Assembly: GCF_000424465.1 (NCBI RefSeq)
Contig: NZ_KE384199.1
Location: 40,971-104,970, forward strand
DNA from: Butyrivibrio hungatei NK4A153
GTDB lineage: Bacteria > Bacillota > Clostridia > Lachnospirales > Lachnospiraceae
Length of the DNA stretch: 64,000 nt
Reading direction: 5' to 3'
Under the pieces are notes generated by a model that saw only the letters and a list, made by a program, of their open reading frames with translations, made no database searches and was not told the origin of the DNA. Positions 8,858-18,468 of this stretch are shown in pieces. Numbering within the stretch: the first letter of the stretch is position 1; every line of letters begins with the position of its first letter. Both the position numbers and the translations under genes were made by a program.

Positions 8858-11800
8858 GTTTACTGATGAACAGAAGGCGGTAATAAACGCCAGGAAATGT
8901 AATGTGCTGGTTTCAGCCGCCGCCGGATCCGGAAAGACGGCGGTTCTTGTCGAGCGCATCATACAGATGATAAATGAAGGTGTGGATATCGACCACCTTC
9001 TTGTCGTTACTTTTACCAAAGCGGCAGCTTCGCAGATGAAGGAGAAGATTACTCTTGCCATTCAGGACAAGCTTTTGGAGGATCCGGAGAATACACATCT
9101 GCAGAAGCAGGAGACGCTTATTCATAATGCCCAGATAACTACGATAGATTCTTTTTGCCAGTATATTATTAAAAATAACTTTAATTTTGTCGGGCTTGAT
9201 CCGTCTTACAGTGTCGGAGATGAAGGTGAGCTCAGGCTTCTTCAGGAAGATGTTATGAAGAACATGCTTGAGGAAGAGTATACTAAGGCAAAAGAAGGCA
9301 GCAACGAAGATTTCATCTATTGCATGGAATATTTCGGCACGGGAAGCAACGACAAGGCCGTTGAAGAGTATATCGAAAGGCTCTATCGCTTTTCCATGAG
9401 TATGCCGTGGCCTGAGACTTATATCAAGGAGAGGGCGCTTGATTACGACATCGAGGGAAAGAATTTTGATGAGCTTGAATGGGTAAAAGAATGTGTTACT
9501 TCGGTAAAAAGAATGCTTCTTGAGGCGCAGGATAAGTTGAGCGCGGCTCATGAGCTGACTCTTTTGCCCGACGGACCGTATATGTACGGAGAGCTGCTTG
9601 AGAAAGAAGCGGAGATGATGGGGCGTGCTGCGGCTTACGAGTCGTATGATGAGCTGTATGACGCGGTAAGAGGGATTTCTTTTGACAGATTGCCTGCAAA
9701 GAAGGACGAGAGCGTATCGCCTGAGAAAAAAGAGCGCGCAAAGGAACTTCGTGACAGCGTAAAAAAGGACATAAAGAAAATCACCGAGAACTACCTGGTG
9801 CTTACGTCCGATATGGTCGCCGAACAGATGAAGCTTTGCGACAGGGCGGTGAAGGAGCTCTGCAGGCTGACTCTTCGTTACATACAGCTTTTTGATGAAA
9901 AGAAAAGAGAAGAGCGCCTGATCGACTTTTCCGATATGGAGCATTTTGCGCTTAATATTCTCATTGATTATGAGACGGGGGAGCCGACGCATGTGGCGCT
10001 TGAATATAGGGAATTCTTTAAAGAAGTTTTAATTGATGAGTATCAGGACAGTAATGCTGTGCAGGAGCTTATTTTGCAGGCAATATCAGGAATAAAAGCG
10101 GGATCCTCCGAGAGGTTCATGGTTGGTGACGTGAAGCAGAGTATTTATAAGTTTAGGCTTGCGCGTCCCGAGATTTTTATGAAGAAGCTTGCTACTTACA
10201 GTAAGGATGAGTCTGCAAGTGACAGGAGAATCGACCTTCATAAGAATTTCCGAAGCAGGGAAGAGGTTCTTGAGGGAACCAACTACATCTTCAGGAAGAT
10301 AATGGGGAAGGATCTTGGAAGCGTTGAGTATGACAAGGACGCGGAGCTTGTGACGGGTGCGGGATATGACGAGCCCTCTTTTGACATGACTCCCGAGCTC
10401 ATACTTATAGACGATCCCGAGGGGAAAAAAGAAAATGAGGCCCACGCGATAGGAAATAAGATACTTGAGCTCATGCGCGAGGATCCGGAGCTAAAGTTTA
10501 AAGATATTGTAATTTTGCTAAGGACGAACTCCGGATGGGACGATGTGTTTAAAAAAGCGCTGGAGGAACAGGGGATTCCATCATATATAGAGTCAAAGAG
10601 CGGATATTTCGATGCGTGGGAAGTGTCTGTTATGCTGAATATCCTTTCAGTAATAGACAATCCTACGGTTGACATACCGCTTGTTGCGGTAATGCATTCG
10701 CCAATAGGTGGCTTTACTGACGAGGAACTTGCACTTGTTAAAATTACACTTAATAAAAGTGAAGAGGCTTTCAGCACATCTTCGTTGTATGAGGGAATAT
10801 TAAAACTTGTGCATGGAGACAGCGCAGATAAGGCACTTATTCAAAATCAGGCGTTATCTGATAAGCTTGAGAAATTTGTTTCGCTGATCGAAGATCTGAG
10901 GGATATTTCCACTTACACACCCGTGCATGAGCTTTTGCAGTATATCATTGATGTTACGGGCTTTGAGCTTATTGTGAGTGCGATGCCCGCGGGCAATCAG
11001 AGAAGGGCCAATATAGAGCTTCTTTTGTCCAAGGCTGAAAGCTTCGAAAAGACAAGCTTTAAGGGATTGTTCCACTTTGTCAGATACATTGAGCACATCA
11101 AGGTCGTACAGGTAGACTACGGCGAGGCAGGGATTATCGATGAGAACGCCGATGTTGTGCGCATCATGAGTATTCACAAGAGTAAGGGACTGGAGTTTCC
11201 TGTAGTGTTCGTTGCGGGAATGTCCAAGCAGTTCAACAAAATGGATACCAAGGGCAATCTCATTGCGGATATGGACCTCGGAATAGGTGTTAAATGCATC
11301 GATTCTAAGCTGCGTCTACGCTCAGAGACCTTAAAGCGGGTGATAATCGCAGATAAGATGAATACGGACAGTCTGGGCGAAGAACTGCGTGTACTTTACG
11401 TTGCACTTACGAGAGCAAAAGAAAAACTAATCATGACCGCTTCGGTCAAAAAACTTCCGGATGTACTTGCTAAGGAGCTTAAACGTCAGCCTGAGCTTGC
11501 ACATGGAGTTTCACAGGGAAAAGAACTGATGCCTTTTTCGATAAGGTTATCGGCGGCGTGTTATCTTGATCTTGTTCTTCCTTCGCTTGTCAGGCATCCT
11601 GCGATATATGATATTGCCGAAAAGTACGGATTGTCGGAGCTTATAACGGATAAGTTTATGGACAACGAAGAAAGCGTGCCGAAATTCGCGGTTTCATCTG
11701 TAAGTGTAGATGAAATAAATGCCGGTAATGAGAAAGAGAGCGTTAAGGGGCTTATCCGTATGGACGGTATCGGAGCTTATTACGATAAGGAACTTGCGAA

Positions 11801-12560
11801 GAAGCTTGAAGACAAGATGGATGCGAGGTACGGATTTGAGCATCTTAAGGGGCTTTATACCAAGACTACGGTTACAGAGCTTAAAAAGCATATTCTTGAA
11901 GAGAACGGCGAGCATTTTACCAAAGAGGAAGAGTACGGAGCGGAGTATGATGAAGCCGCGGAAAGTAGCAATTATGCGCTGGAAAATGGTGAGTCTTTTT
12001 TGAAGCCGGAAAGAAAAGTGTCTGAGGCGTCCGGGCTTACGGGAGCTGATAGAGGAACGGCGTACCACAGGATCATGGAGCTTCTTGATTACAGCGTGGG
12101 AAGCGGTGCTGCCGAGCTTGGAAGGTTCCTTGACGAGCTTGTTCAGAAAGACAGGATAACTAGGGCTTCTGCCGATTGTATCAAGACGGAGGATATCGGA
12201 AAATTCCTGGGGACTGATCTCGGAAAGCGAATGGGAGCAGCTTTTAACGCAGGGCTTCTTATGCGAGAGAAACCGTTTATGATGGGAGTTTCCGCGAGCG
12301 AACTTGATAAGAAATTCCCTTCAGATGAGCTTGTTCTTATTCAGGGTATCATCGACGCGTGGTTCATAGAGGATGATGAGATCGTGCTTGTCGATTACAA
12401 GACAGACCGCACAAAGGATGAAGAGGAGCTTGTAAAGCGATACAAGATTCAGCTTGAACTTTATAAAAGAGCGCTGGAAGCATCGACGGGAAAGAAAGTT
12501 AAAGACACATATATTTATTCCTTCGCATTGGCAAAAGAGGTGAATCTGGGGAAATACTGA
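8847..12560 (+). CDS. addA: ATP-dependent helicase/nuclease subunit A
   Basis: A 1237-residue UvrD-like helicase with C-terminal nuclease. Visible motifs are Walker A AAAGSGKTAVLVERI (about residues 24-38), Walker B/II LIDEYQDSN (about 392), VGDVKQSIYKFR, the late helicase motif IMSIHKSKGLEFPVVF (about 772), VALTRAKEKL, and a nuclease LVDYKTDR (about 1182). It forms the heterodimer with AddB, encoded immediately upstream with an 11-bp overlap. The galactanase gene starts 28 nt downstream, so readthrough is likely although the functions are unrelated. Confidence 0.97.
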   Translation: MKVEFTDEQKAVINARKCNVLVSAAAGSGKTAVLVERIIQMINEGVDIDHLLVVTFTKAAASQMKEKITLAIQDKLLEDPENTHLQKQETLIHNAQITTIDSFCQYIIKNNFNFVGLDPSYSVGDEGELRLLQEDVMKNMLEEEYTKAKEGSNEDFIYCMEYFGTGSNDKAVEEYIERLYRFSMSMPWPETYIKERALDYDIEGKNFDELEWVKECVTSVKRMLLEAQDKLSAAHELTLLPDGPYMYGELLEKEAEMMGRAAAYESYDELYDAVRGISFDRLPAKKDESVSPEKKERAKELRDSVKKDIKKITENYLVLTSDMVAEQMKLCDRAVKELCRLTLRYIQLFDEKKREERLIDFSDMEHFALNILIDYETGEPTHVALEYREFFKEVLIDEYQDSNAVQELILQAISGIKAGSSERFMVGDVKQSIYKFRLARPEIFMKKLATYSKDESASDRRIDLHKNFRSREEVLEGTNYIFRKIMGKDLGSVEYDKDAELVTGAGYDEPSFDMTPELILIDDPEGKKENEAHAIGNKILELMREDPELKFKDIVILLRTNSGWDDVFKKALEEQGIPSYIESKSGYFDAWEVSVMLNILSVIDNPTVDIPLVAVMHSPIGGFTDEELALVKITLNKSEEAFSTSSLYEGILKLVHGDSADKALIQNQALSDKLEKFVSLIEDLRDISTYTPVHELLQYIIDVTGFELIVSAMPAGNQRRANIELLLSKAESFEKTSFKGLFHFVRYIEHIKVVQVDYGEAGIIDENADVVRIMSIHKSKGLEFPVVFVAGMSKQFNKMDTKGNLIADMDLGIGVKCIDSKLRLRSETLKRVIIADKMNTDSLGEELRVLYVALTRAKEKLIMTASVKKLPDVLAKELKRQPELAHGVSQGKELMPFSIRLSAACYLDLVLPSLVRHPAIYDIAEKYGLSELITDKFMDNEESVPKFAVSSVSVDEINAGNEKESVKGLIRMDGIGAYYDKELAKKLEDKMDARYGFEHLKGLYTKTTVTELKKHILEENGEHFTKEEEYGAEYDEAAESSNYALENGESFLKPERKVSEASGLTGADRGTAYHRIMELLDYSVGSGAAELGRFLDELVQKDRITRASADCIKTEDIGKFLGTDLGKRMGAAFNAGLLMREKPFMMGVSASELDKKFPSDELVLIQGIIDAWFIEDDEIVLVDYKTDRTKDEEELVKRYKIQLELYKRALEASTGKKVKDTYIYSFALAKEVNLGKY

Positions 12561-12588
12561 TTTTGATAAGTAGGAGGGACGCCGAAAG

Positions 12589-13962
12589 ATGAAGCTAAGG
12601 AGCATGCAAACTTTTGTTACAACAGCTTTTTTGACAATCTGTGCCGTATGTGGATGTGCCGGTGCCGATAGTTCCACGGTGGGCGCAGATGCAGAAACGG
12701 CCATAGATGCGGATGTGTCCGGTGGTGTGACGAGTGATGCACCTAGTGGTGTTATGAGTGCAACTGTGGCTGCAACTGAGGATATGGTGGAGCCGGAAGG
12801 TGAGGAGGCCGATATGGAGACATGGAAAACTGCAATTGATGGTCTTTCAGATGATTTTATCTTTGGAATGGATGTGTCTTCACTGCTTACAGAGGAGAAA
12901 AGCGGAGTAAAATTCTATGACTTTGACGGAAATGAGCAGGATGCGCTTAAAACCTTTGCCGATTCAGGTATAAATTACATCCGTATTCGCGTTTGGAACG
13001 ATCCCTATGATGAGAACGGAAACGGCTATGGCGGTGGTAACAACGATCTTCCAACCGCAATAGAACTGGGCAAAAGAGCTACAGATTACGGAATGAAGGT
13101 TTTAATCGATTTTCACTACTCCGATTTCTGGGCGGATCCTCAGAAGCAGTATGCTCCAAAGGCATGGAAAGGCATGAGCTTGGAAGAAAAGTCAAAGGCT
13201 GTATATGATTACACCAAAGACAGCCTTAAACAGCTCTTGGATGCAGGCGTCGATGTTGGGATGGTTCAGATAGGAAACGAGATCAACAACGGTATGTCAG
13301 GCGAAACAAAGATAGAGAATGTCATTGAGCTGTTAAAGTCAGGAAGCAAAGCGGTTCGGGAGATATCGAAAGAGATCGGCAAAGATATAGGGGTTGTAGT
13401 TCATTATACGGATATATCCCCGAAAGAGGGTGTCTTGTCTCTTATAGAGAAACTTGTAAATAACGGACTTGATTTTGATATGATGGGACTTAGCTATTAT
13501 CCGTTCTGGCACGGCGATATGGATAATATGAAAAGTGTGATGGGGTATATTGAAGAGCACTTTGGCAAGAAGACCTTTATTGCGGAGACTTCCTATTGCT
13601 ATACTCTGCAGGACGGAGATGGCTTTGGAAACAGGGTAGGCAAGGCTGATCTTGTGGACGGATATCCTGCATCAATCGAAGGACAGGCCTCTTATATACA
13701 TGACCTTTATCAGAACGTAAACAGTGCCGGCGGAATCGGCGTGTTCTATTGGGAAGGAGCTTGGCTTCCTGTAGGGCCTGCAAACGCTGATAACTCATCA
13801 ATCTGGGAGAAGTACGGAAGCGGCTGGGCGAGCAGTTTTGCTTCAGACTATGACAAAGATGCTGCGAAATATTACGGCGGAAGCTCCTGGGATAATCAGG
13901 CATTCTTTGACTTTGGCGGACATCCGCTTGAATCAATTAAGGTGTTTAAGTACATGAAGTAG
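12589..13962 (+). CDS. GH53 arabinogalactan endo-beta-1,4-galactanase, lipoprotein
   Basis: The 457-residue protein starts with a lipoprotein signal (AVCGC lipobox, Cys about residue 24), then a Ser/Thr/Ala/Glu-rich linker to about residue 90. The rest is a glycoside hydrolase family 53 barrel: FGMDVSSL, YIRIRVWNDPYDENGNG, DFHYSDFWADP, VQIGNEINNG (acid/base Glu) and FIAETSYCYT (nucleophile Glu). Members cut beta-1,4-galactan side chains of pectin. Membrane anchoring on the outer face suits local release of galacto-oligosaccharides. TAGGAGGGA precedes the ATG. No CBM or other sugar genes lie next to it. Confidence 0.93.
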   Translation: MKLRSMQTFVTTAFLTICAVCGCAGADSSTVGADAETAIDADVSGGVTSDAPSGVMSATVAATEDMVEPEGEEADMETWKTAIDGLSDDFIFGMDVSSLLTEEKSGVKFYDFDGNEQDALKTFADSGINYIRIRVWNDPYDENGNGYGGGNNDLPTAIELGKRATDYGMKVLIDFHYSDFWADPQKQYAPKAWKGMSLEEKSKAVYDYTKDSLKQLLDAGVDVGMVQIGNEINNGMSGETKIENVIELLKSGSKAVREISKEIGKDIGVVVHYTDISPKEGVLSLIEKLVNNGLDFDMMGLSYYPFWHGDMDNMKSVMGYIEEHFGKKTFIAETSYCYTLQDGDGFGNRVGKADLVDGYPASIEGQASYIHDLYQNVNSAGGIGVFYWEGAWLPVGPANADNSSIWEKYGSGWASSFASDYDKDAAKYYGGSSWDNQAFFDFGGHPLESIKVFKYMK

Positions 13963-14100
13963 AGCTATTTTGGGGAATAAATAGTAGTATTGGCTCTCAT
14001 GCTATTCGTGCAAATTATGAGGATTGCATTAATTATGTTTGTGTAGTTAAATATTAAATTGTATCTATTTTTTTACTGAAACAGGAGAGAGTTTTTTGAT

Positions 14101-14607
14101 ATGCAACTTATTGCGAACATAATAGATTTTTTTGCCGCAATGATACAGATTGGGACAGGCGCGGTAAAAAAGAAGTCCAAAATACTGATATTACAGATAG
14201 TCCAGCTTCTGATGCAGGGAGTGGCTATGCTGCTTTTGGGAGGCATAACCGGTGCCGTAAACAACGTACTTTCATGCGTAAGAAACTTCATCTGCTATAA
14301 AGAAAAACTCAACCTTCTGTGGAAGATATTCTTCATAGCGGCATCTGTTGTTATGACAATCCTGCTTAACAATCAGGGCTTACTTGGAATAATCCCTGCA
14401 GCGGTATGCATAGTATATATTCTGTTTATGGACGTGAAAGATCCTCTCAAATTCAAGATGCTGGTAATGCTTACCTTCATCCCATGGCTCATCTATCATT
14501 TCATACTTGGTTCCTATACCGGCGCAGCTTCCGATGCTGCGACCATCATCGCCAACATAGTAACCATCATAAAGATGAGAAAAGAAAAAGCCGCACAGGA
14601 GAACTGA
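14101..14607 (+). CDS. YgjV-family inner membrane protein
   Basis: This 168-residue protein has about five hydrophobic segments and resembles the Imp-YgjV family, which has no established function. It begins with a hydrophobic helix (MQLIANIIDFFAAMIQIGTG) and has the conserved region around ITGAVNNVLSCVRNFICY. ACAGGAGAGAG precedes the ATG by about 9 nt. The gene converges on ktrA; the large inverted repeat begins about 10 nt after its stop codon. Confidence 0.75.
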   Translation: MQLIANIIDFFAAMIQIGTGAVKKKSKILILQIVQLLMQGVAMLLLGGITGAVNNVLSCVRNFICYKEKLNLLWKIFFIAASVVMTILLNNQGLLGIIPAAVCIVYILFMDVKDPLKFKMLVMLTFIPWLIYHFILGSYTGAASDAATIIANIVTIIKMRKEKAAQEN

Positions 14608-14616
14608 GAGTATCAC

Positions 14617-15214
14617 ATCGAAAAGTGAGAAGTGAGCGGCAGGGCTGCAGTCTTTTTGCTGCATTTCATCGAAATTATATTGGCCGGGGGGGATATATGC
14701 TGCGCGAAGTTGTCTGAGCAGATGCACCTAAGAATTACCATCTGTTCATGCAGATTCGTTATATCCTCTTGTTTTTCTGAAGGTCAAATCACTTTCCTTA
14801 TTGCATGCTTCGAAAAGAACTTGCAGGACGCAAATAAAACCTATATAGGTCATGGTCATACGGCGCGTAGCGCCTAAAACAAATAAAAGCACAAATTCCG
14901 AGCTCTATGAGTTCGGAATTTTGTGCTTTATATTTGTTATAATAGTCCGCGTTGCGGACAATGACCATGATCTTTTAACTGTATAGAAGCGTCCTGCTTC
15001 AGACATCTTTCTCCGCATGCAGGAAAGTGATTTTTGACCTTTTGAAAAACAGACGAGGCTATAAAAATCATCTGCATGGACAGATGGAAAATTCTTGGTG
15101 CATATGTGAGTTTATGAAGCGCAGCATATGTTTATCCAATCCCACGGCCAATATAATGTTTTGAGATGATACAGCAAAAAGACTGCAGCCCGCTTTTTAC
15201 TTCCACTTTTCGAT
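14617..15214. repeat. About 600-nt imperfect inverted repeat between convergent genes
   Basis: The two halves are diverged reverse complements around 14906-14910. Matching blocks from outside in: ATCGAAAAGTG 14617-14627 / 15204-15214; GGGCTGCAGTCTTTTTGCTG 14642-14661 / 15172-15191 (20 of 20); ATTATATTGGCCG 14674-14686 / 15145-15157; ATATGCTGCGC 14695-14705 / 15119-15129; then CCATCTGT, CATGCAGAT, TCACTTTCC and GCAGGACGC blocks; and a central hairpin with AATTCCGA. The outermost block overlaps the last codons of ktrA. RNA from either strand could fold into one long interrupted hairpin. It fills the stretch without genes at 14608-15196. An inverted duplication, a decayed MITE-like element and a structured RNA are all possible. 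Confidence 0.85.
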
Positions 15215-15841
15215 ATCCTTCTTTTCGAGGATGACCATGAGAAGATTATTCTCGGTGAGCTTGTGAGAAGGATTGATATATCTCCAGTTGCCGCCTTTTT
15301 CTTTGATAGCTGCGACGTTCATGTTGTGTTTTTTACGAAGATCGAGCTCGATAAGACTCTTTCCGAGCCATGCGTTTCTTGGCTGCAATTCAACCATGCA
15401 GAGGTTATCGTCAAGCTCGAAGTAATCGTGGATTGACTGTGAAGCAAGAATCCTGGCTGAGCGCACACCACCTTCTTTCTCGGGATCGACAATCTTGTCT
15501 GCACCGACTCTCTGAAGAATAGTGGCCATGCGGGAAGAAGAGGACTTTGCGATTACAAGCGGAACGCCCTTTTCTTTTGCAATAGATACCGCCATGATGC
15601 TTGCTGCTATATTGCCGCCCATTGCGGTTATAACGATGTCCATGTTCTGGAGTCCGAGCGCCATAACTTCGTCCTCATTTTCAAGGTCCGCGCATACTGC
15701 GGAAGTTACCTTGGATGAGATGTCTCTTATACGTCTTTCGTCTTTGTCTGCAACGAGCACGTCTTCACCGATTGCATACAGGTTCTTTGCCACGCTGCGT
15801 CCATATTTTCCAAGTCCTAAGACTGCTACTGATTTTTTCAC
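15197..15841 (-). CDS. ktrA: Potassium uptake regulatory subunit, KtrA/TrkA type
   Basis: A 214-residue cytosolic RCK protein. The N-terminal Rossmann domain has GLGKYGRSVA (about residues 8-17) and conserved ADKDERR. The C-terminal RCK_C/TrkA-C domain spans about 135-214. KtrA forms an octameric ring on the KtrB channel-like transporter and gates K+ uptake by ATP/ADP binding. Start is GTG 15841 with GGAGGTATAGAA upstream, 14 nt after the ktrB stop. The stop codon lies inside the right arm of the large inverted repeat. Confidence 0.93.
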   Translation of the reverse strand: MKKSVAVLGLGKYGRSVAKNLYAIGEDVLVADKDERRIRDISSKVTSAVCADLENEDEVMALGLQNMDIVITAMGGNIAASIMAVSIAKEKGVPLVIAKSSSSRMATILQRVGADKIVDPEKEGGVRSARILASQSIHDYFELDDNLCMVELQPRNAWLGKSLIELDLRKKHNMNVAAIKEKGGNWRYINPSHKLTENNLLMVILEKKDIEKWK

Positions 15842-15855
15842 TTCTATACCTCCGT

Positions 15856-17247
15856 TTATCCGACGTAAAATACTCCCTCGGAGTAGTTGATGTTGTTTTT
15901 ATTTGATTCATTTCCGGAAAAGAACGCCACCATCGAGATGGGACCTGTTCTTCCGAGGAACATTGCAACTATTATTATGATCCGTCCTATAGGATTAAGC
16001 GCTGCCGTAAGATTTCTCGATAAACCGACGGTTCCGCATGCACTTATAACTTCAAACAATGCATCCTCCATCGGAACGGGATTAAATACCGAAAGAAGTA
16101 CCGCGAGTGTGAGAGTTGCAAAAACACTGACATAAACAACTGCGGCCGCCTTTCTCATCGAATCCACCGAAACGCGTTTGTTGAAGATGACGTTCTGATT
16201 CGCGTTTTTTACATAAGAGCGCACATTCATAAAGAGCAGGAAAATTGTGACCGTCTTGACACCGCCCGCAGTTCCGATCGGCGAACCGCCTATGAACATG
16301 AATAAATATGAGACAAGGCAGGACGCAACCGTCAGGTTTTCCTGTGGAATAGTGGTGAATCCGGCAGTTCTAAGTGTAATCGACTGGAACAGGCTGTTTA
16401 CCAGTTTCTGCCCAAAGCCCATGTTTCCTATGGTTCCGGGATTGTTATACTCGGTCAAAAGAAAAATAAGCGTGCCGCTCGTTATAAGTATAATCGTAAA
16501 ACTGAGAACGAGCTTACAGTGCTCGGAGAATCTTTTTACCATAATGATGGGAGAGAATCTCTTTTTCACACCTTCTTTTATCGAATGAAGAACGTCAAAC
16601 CAAACGACAAAGCCAAGACCGCCCATGATTATAAGAATCATGGTAGTTGCCATAACAATCGGATTTTCTCTGTAATTGGCAAGGCTGCCCTGCCCGATAA
16701 CGTCCATTCCTGCGTTACAAAATGCCGATACAGAGTTGAAAATCGAGATCCACAGGCCTTTAATAAAGCCAAATTGCGGGATGAATACAAATGAATAGAA
16801 AATCACGCCGAGGCCTTCCGTTATGAAAGTTCCTTTTATTACCCTGGTAAGGAATCTGAGCAATTTTGTTCCCGAACTTAGATTAAAAGAGTCCTGAAGA
16901 AGCATTCTGTCACCGAGCGAAAACTTTTTGTGCGTTATAAGCATCAAAGTAGCGGCGATAGCTATCATTCCAAGGCCGCCAATCTGAACAAGTATCAAGA
17001 TGATCAGCTGGCCAAAAAAACTCCAGTGTGCGTAAGTGTCAACGACCACAAGTCCCGTAACGCAGACCGACGTTGTTGCGGTAAACAGCGCGGTCAGAAA
17101 ATCCGTGGGCTTTCCGCTTGCCGATGAAAACGGTAGCATAAGAAGCAGCGCTCCTACAAGGATTGTTATAAGAAAACTCACCGGAATTGTATGTGCCGGC
17201 GATAATTTTTTTGGTTTTGATATTTTATCTTTAGTTGATGAAAACAA
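15856..17247 (-). CDS. ktrB: Potassium uptake transmembrane subunit, KtrB/TrkH family
   Basis: This membrane protein has about 463 residues and the repeated membrane-pore-membrane units of the Trk/Ktr/HKT superfamily, with selectivity-loop glycines in TTSVCVTGLVV, SAFCNAGMD, TLRTAGFTT and SACGTVGLS. It works with KtrA, encoded next. I place the start at TTG 17247 because CAGGGAGAAA precedes it. The longer frame would begin at 17304 inside a terminator-like hairpin of the upstream asnA transcript, which argues against it. Confidence 0.9.
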   Translation of the reverse strand: MFSSTKDKISKPKKLSPAHTIPVSFLITILVGALLLMLPFSSASGKPTDFLTALFTATTSVCVTGLVVVDTYAHWSFFGQLIILILVQIGGLGMIAIAATLMLITHKKFSLGDRMLLQDSFNLSSGTKLLRFLTRVIKGTFITEGLGVIFYSFVFIPQFGFIKGLWISIFNSVSAFCNAGMDVIGQGSLANYRENPIVMATTMILIIMGGLGFVVWFDVLHSIKEGVKKRFSPIIMVKRFSEHCKLVLSFTIILITSGTLIFLLTEYNNPGTIGNMGFGQKLVNSLFQSITLRTAGFTTIPQENLTVASCLVSYLFMFIGGSPIGTAGGVKTVTIFLLFMNVRSYVKNANQNVIFNKRVSVDSMRKAAAVVYVSVFATLTLAVLLSVFNPVPMEDALFEVISACGTVGLSRNLTAALNPIGRIIIIVAMFLGRTGPISMVAFFSGNESNKNNINYSEGVFYVG

Positions 17248-17277
17248 GTCAATATTTCTCCCTGTCTTAATAACATG

Positions 17278-17310
17278 AAAAAGGCTGCGAAAATAGATTC
17301 GCAACCTTTA
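17278..17310 (-). terminator. Intrinsic terminator downstream of asnA
   Basis: Read on the minus strand, AAAGGTTGCGAA ... TTCGCAGCCTTTTT forms a stem with a five-base loop (TCTAT) and a T run. It lies directly after asnA and before the ktrB start, so ktrBA is probably transcribed mainly from its own promoter or by leak-through. Confidence 0.75.
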
Positions 17311-17324
17311 ATGTTTTATTGTTA

Positions 17325-18335
17325 TTATAAAAGCTGTATTCCGTTATTTTTTGCTTCTTCAGCCATCTCATCGGGCCAGATTGAACACTGAACCTCTCCG
17401 ATATGGGCCTTTCTTAAGAAGAACATGCAGATTCTTGACTGACCGATTCCTCCGCCGATAGTGTAAGGAAGTTCCTTATTAAGGATTGCTTTCTGGAAAG
17501 GAAGCTCGGCTCTTTCTGTGCAACCTGCTTTCTCAAGCTGAGCCTTAAGTGAGTTCTCGTCTACACGGATACCCATACTTGATAATTCAAGAGCAATGTC
17601 AAGAACAGGGAAGTACACGATAATATCGGCATTGAGTGCCCAGTCGTCGTAGTCGGGAGCTCTGCCGTCGTGTTTCTCACCTGATGCAAGGAGGTCACCG
17701 ATCTGCATGATGCATACAGCGCCCTTAGCCTTTGCAATGTAGTACTCACGCTCCTTGGGAGAGTACTCGGGGAACATGTCCTCAAGCTCCTGAGTTGTGA
17801 TAAAGAAAATATCCTCAGGAAGGATTTCTTCAATATAATCGTACTGGATAGACATGAATTTCTCAGTCTTTCTGAGTACTTTATATACGTCTTTTACAGT
17901 CTCTTTAAGGAAATCAATATTACGGTCTTCTTTATTTATAACCTTTTCCCAGTCCCACTGGTCAACGAAGATAGAATGGATATTATCCGGAACTTCGTCA
18001 CGGCGAACAGCGTTCATATCGGTATAAAGTCCCTCGCCGACATTGAAGCCATACTTCTTAAGCGCATATCTCTTCCATTTAGCAAGAGAGTGCACGATCT
18101 CGGCAGGACGTTCATTTTCGTTGAGAATATCAAAAGAAACAGGACGCTCAACACCATTGAGGTTATCATTAAGTCCTGATTCGGGTGTTACAAAAAGAGG
18201 TGCCGTTACTCTCTGAAGATTGAGTCTGTTTGAGAGCATGCCCTGAAAGAAATCTTTGACAGTCTTGATACCTACCTGTGTATCGTGGAGATCAAGAGCA
18301 GATTTGTAGTTCTTGGGAATTTTAAGGTTTTCCAT
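17325..18335 (-). CDS. asnA: Aspartate--ammonia ligase (asparagine synthetase A)
   Basis: The protein has 336 residues, the usual AsnA length. AsnA makes asparagine from aspartate, ammonia and ATP, and its fold is that of a class II aminoacyl-tRNA synthetase. Visible features are VTAPLFV, DLNDNLNGVERPV-like sequence, SIFVDQWDWEKV, and the C-terminal GGGIGQSRICMFFLRKAHIGEVQ. The start is uncertain: ATG 18335 is used, and an in-frame GTG at 18347 adds four residues. I see no T-box in the short leader. Confidence 0.95.
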   Translation of the reverse strand: MENLKIPKNYKSALDLHDTQVGIKTVKDFFQGMLSNRLNLQRVTAPLFVTPESGLNDNLNGVERPVSFDILNENERPAEIVHSLAKWKRYALKKYGFNVGEGLYTDMNAVRRDEVPDNIHSIFVDQWDWEKVINKEDRNIDFLKETVKDVYKVLRKTEKFMSIQYDYIEEILPEDIFFITTQELEDMFPEYSPKEREYYIAKAKGAVCIMQIGDLLASGEKHDGRAPDYDDWALNADIIVYFPVLDIALELSSMGIRVDENSLKAQLEKAGCTERAELPFQKAILNKELPYTIGGGIGQSRICMFFLRKAHIGEVQCSIWPDEMAEEAKNNGIQLL

Positions 18336-18468
18336 AATCTTTTCCACTTTCTTATATAGTTTCCTTTTTCACAGGAAAAGCATTCCCATGAAAAAATGTC
18401 TCACAGTTAATTAAATCGCTTTTTCCCTCATATTGCAAGAAAAAAATGATTATTTATGCACCTTTACA

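Noticed and set aside
13963..14100. Terminator between the galactanase and the ygjV-like gene
   Set aside because: Only a 5-bp AGAGC/GGCTCT pair over a long loop and no T tract next to it.
14632..14877. Small protein gene in the plus-strand arm of the inverted repeat
   Set aside because: It lies in the diverged palindrome, has no good ribosome site and no recognisable protein.
17248..17304. Longer ktrB start at 17304
   Set aside because: The start codon and first codons fall inside the asnA terminator hairpin; a TTG with a ribosome site follows at 17247.
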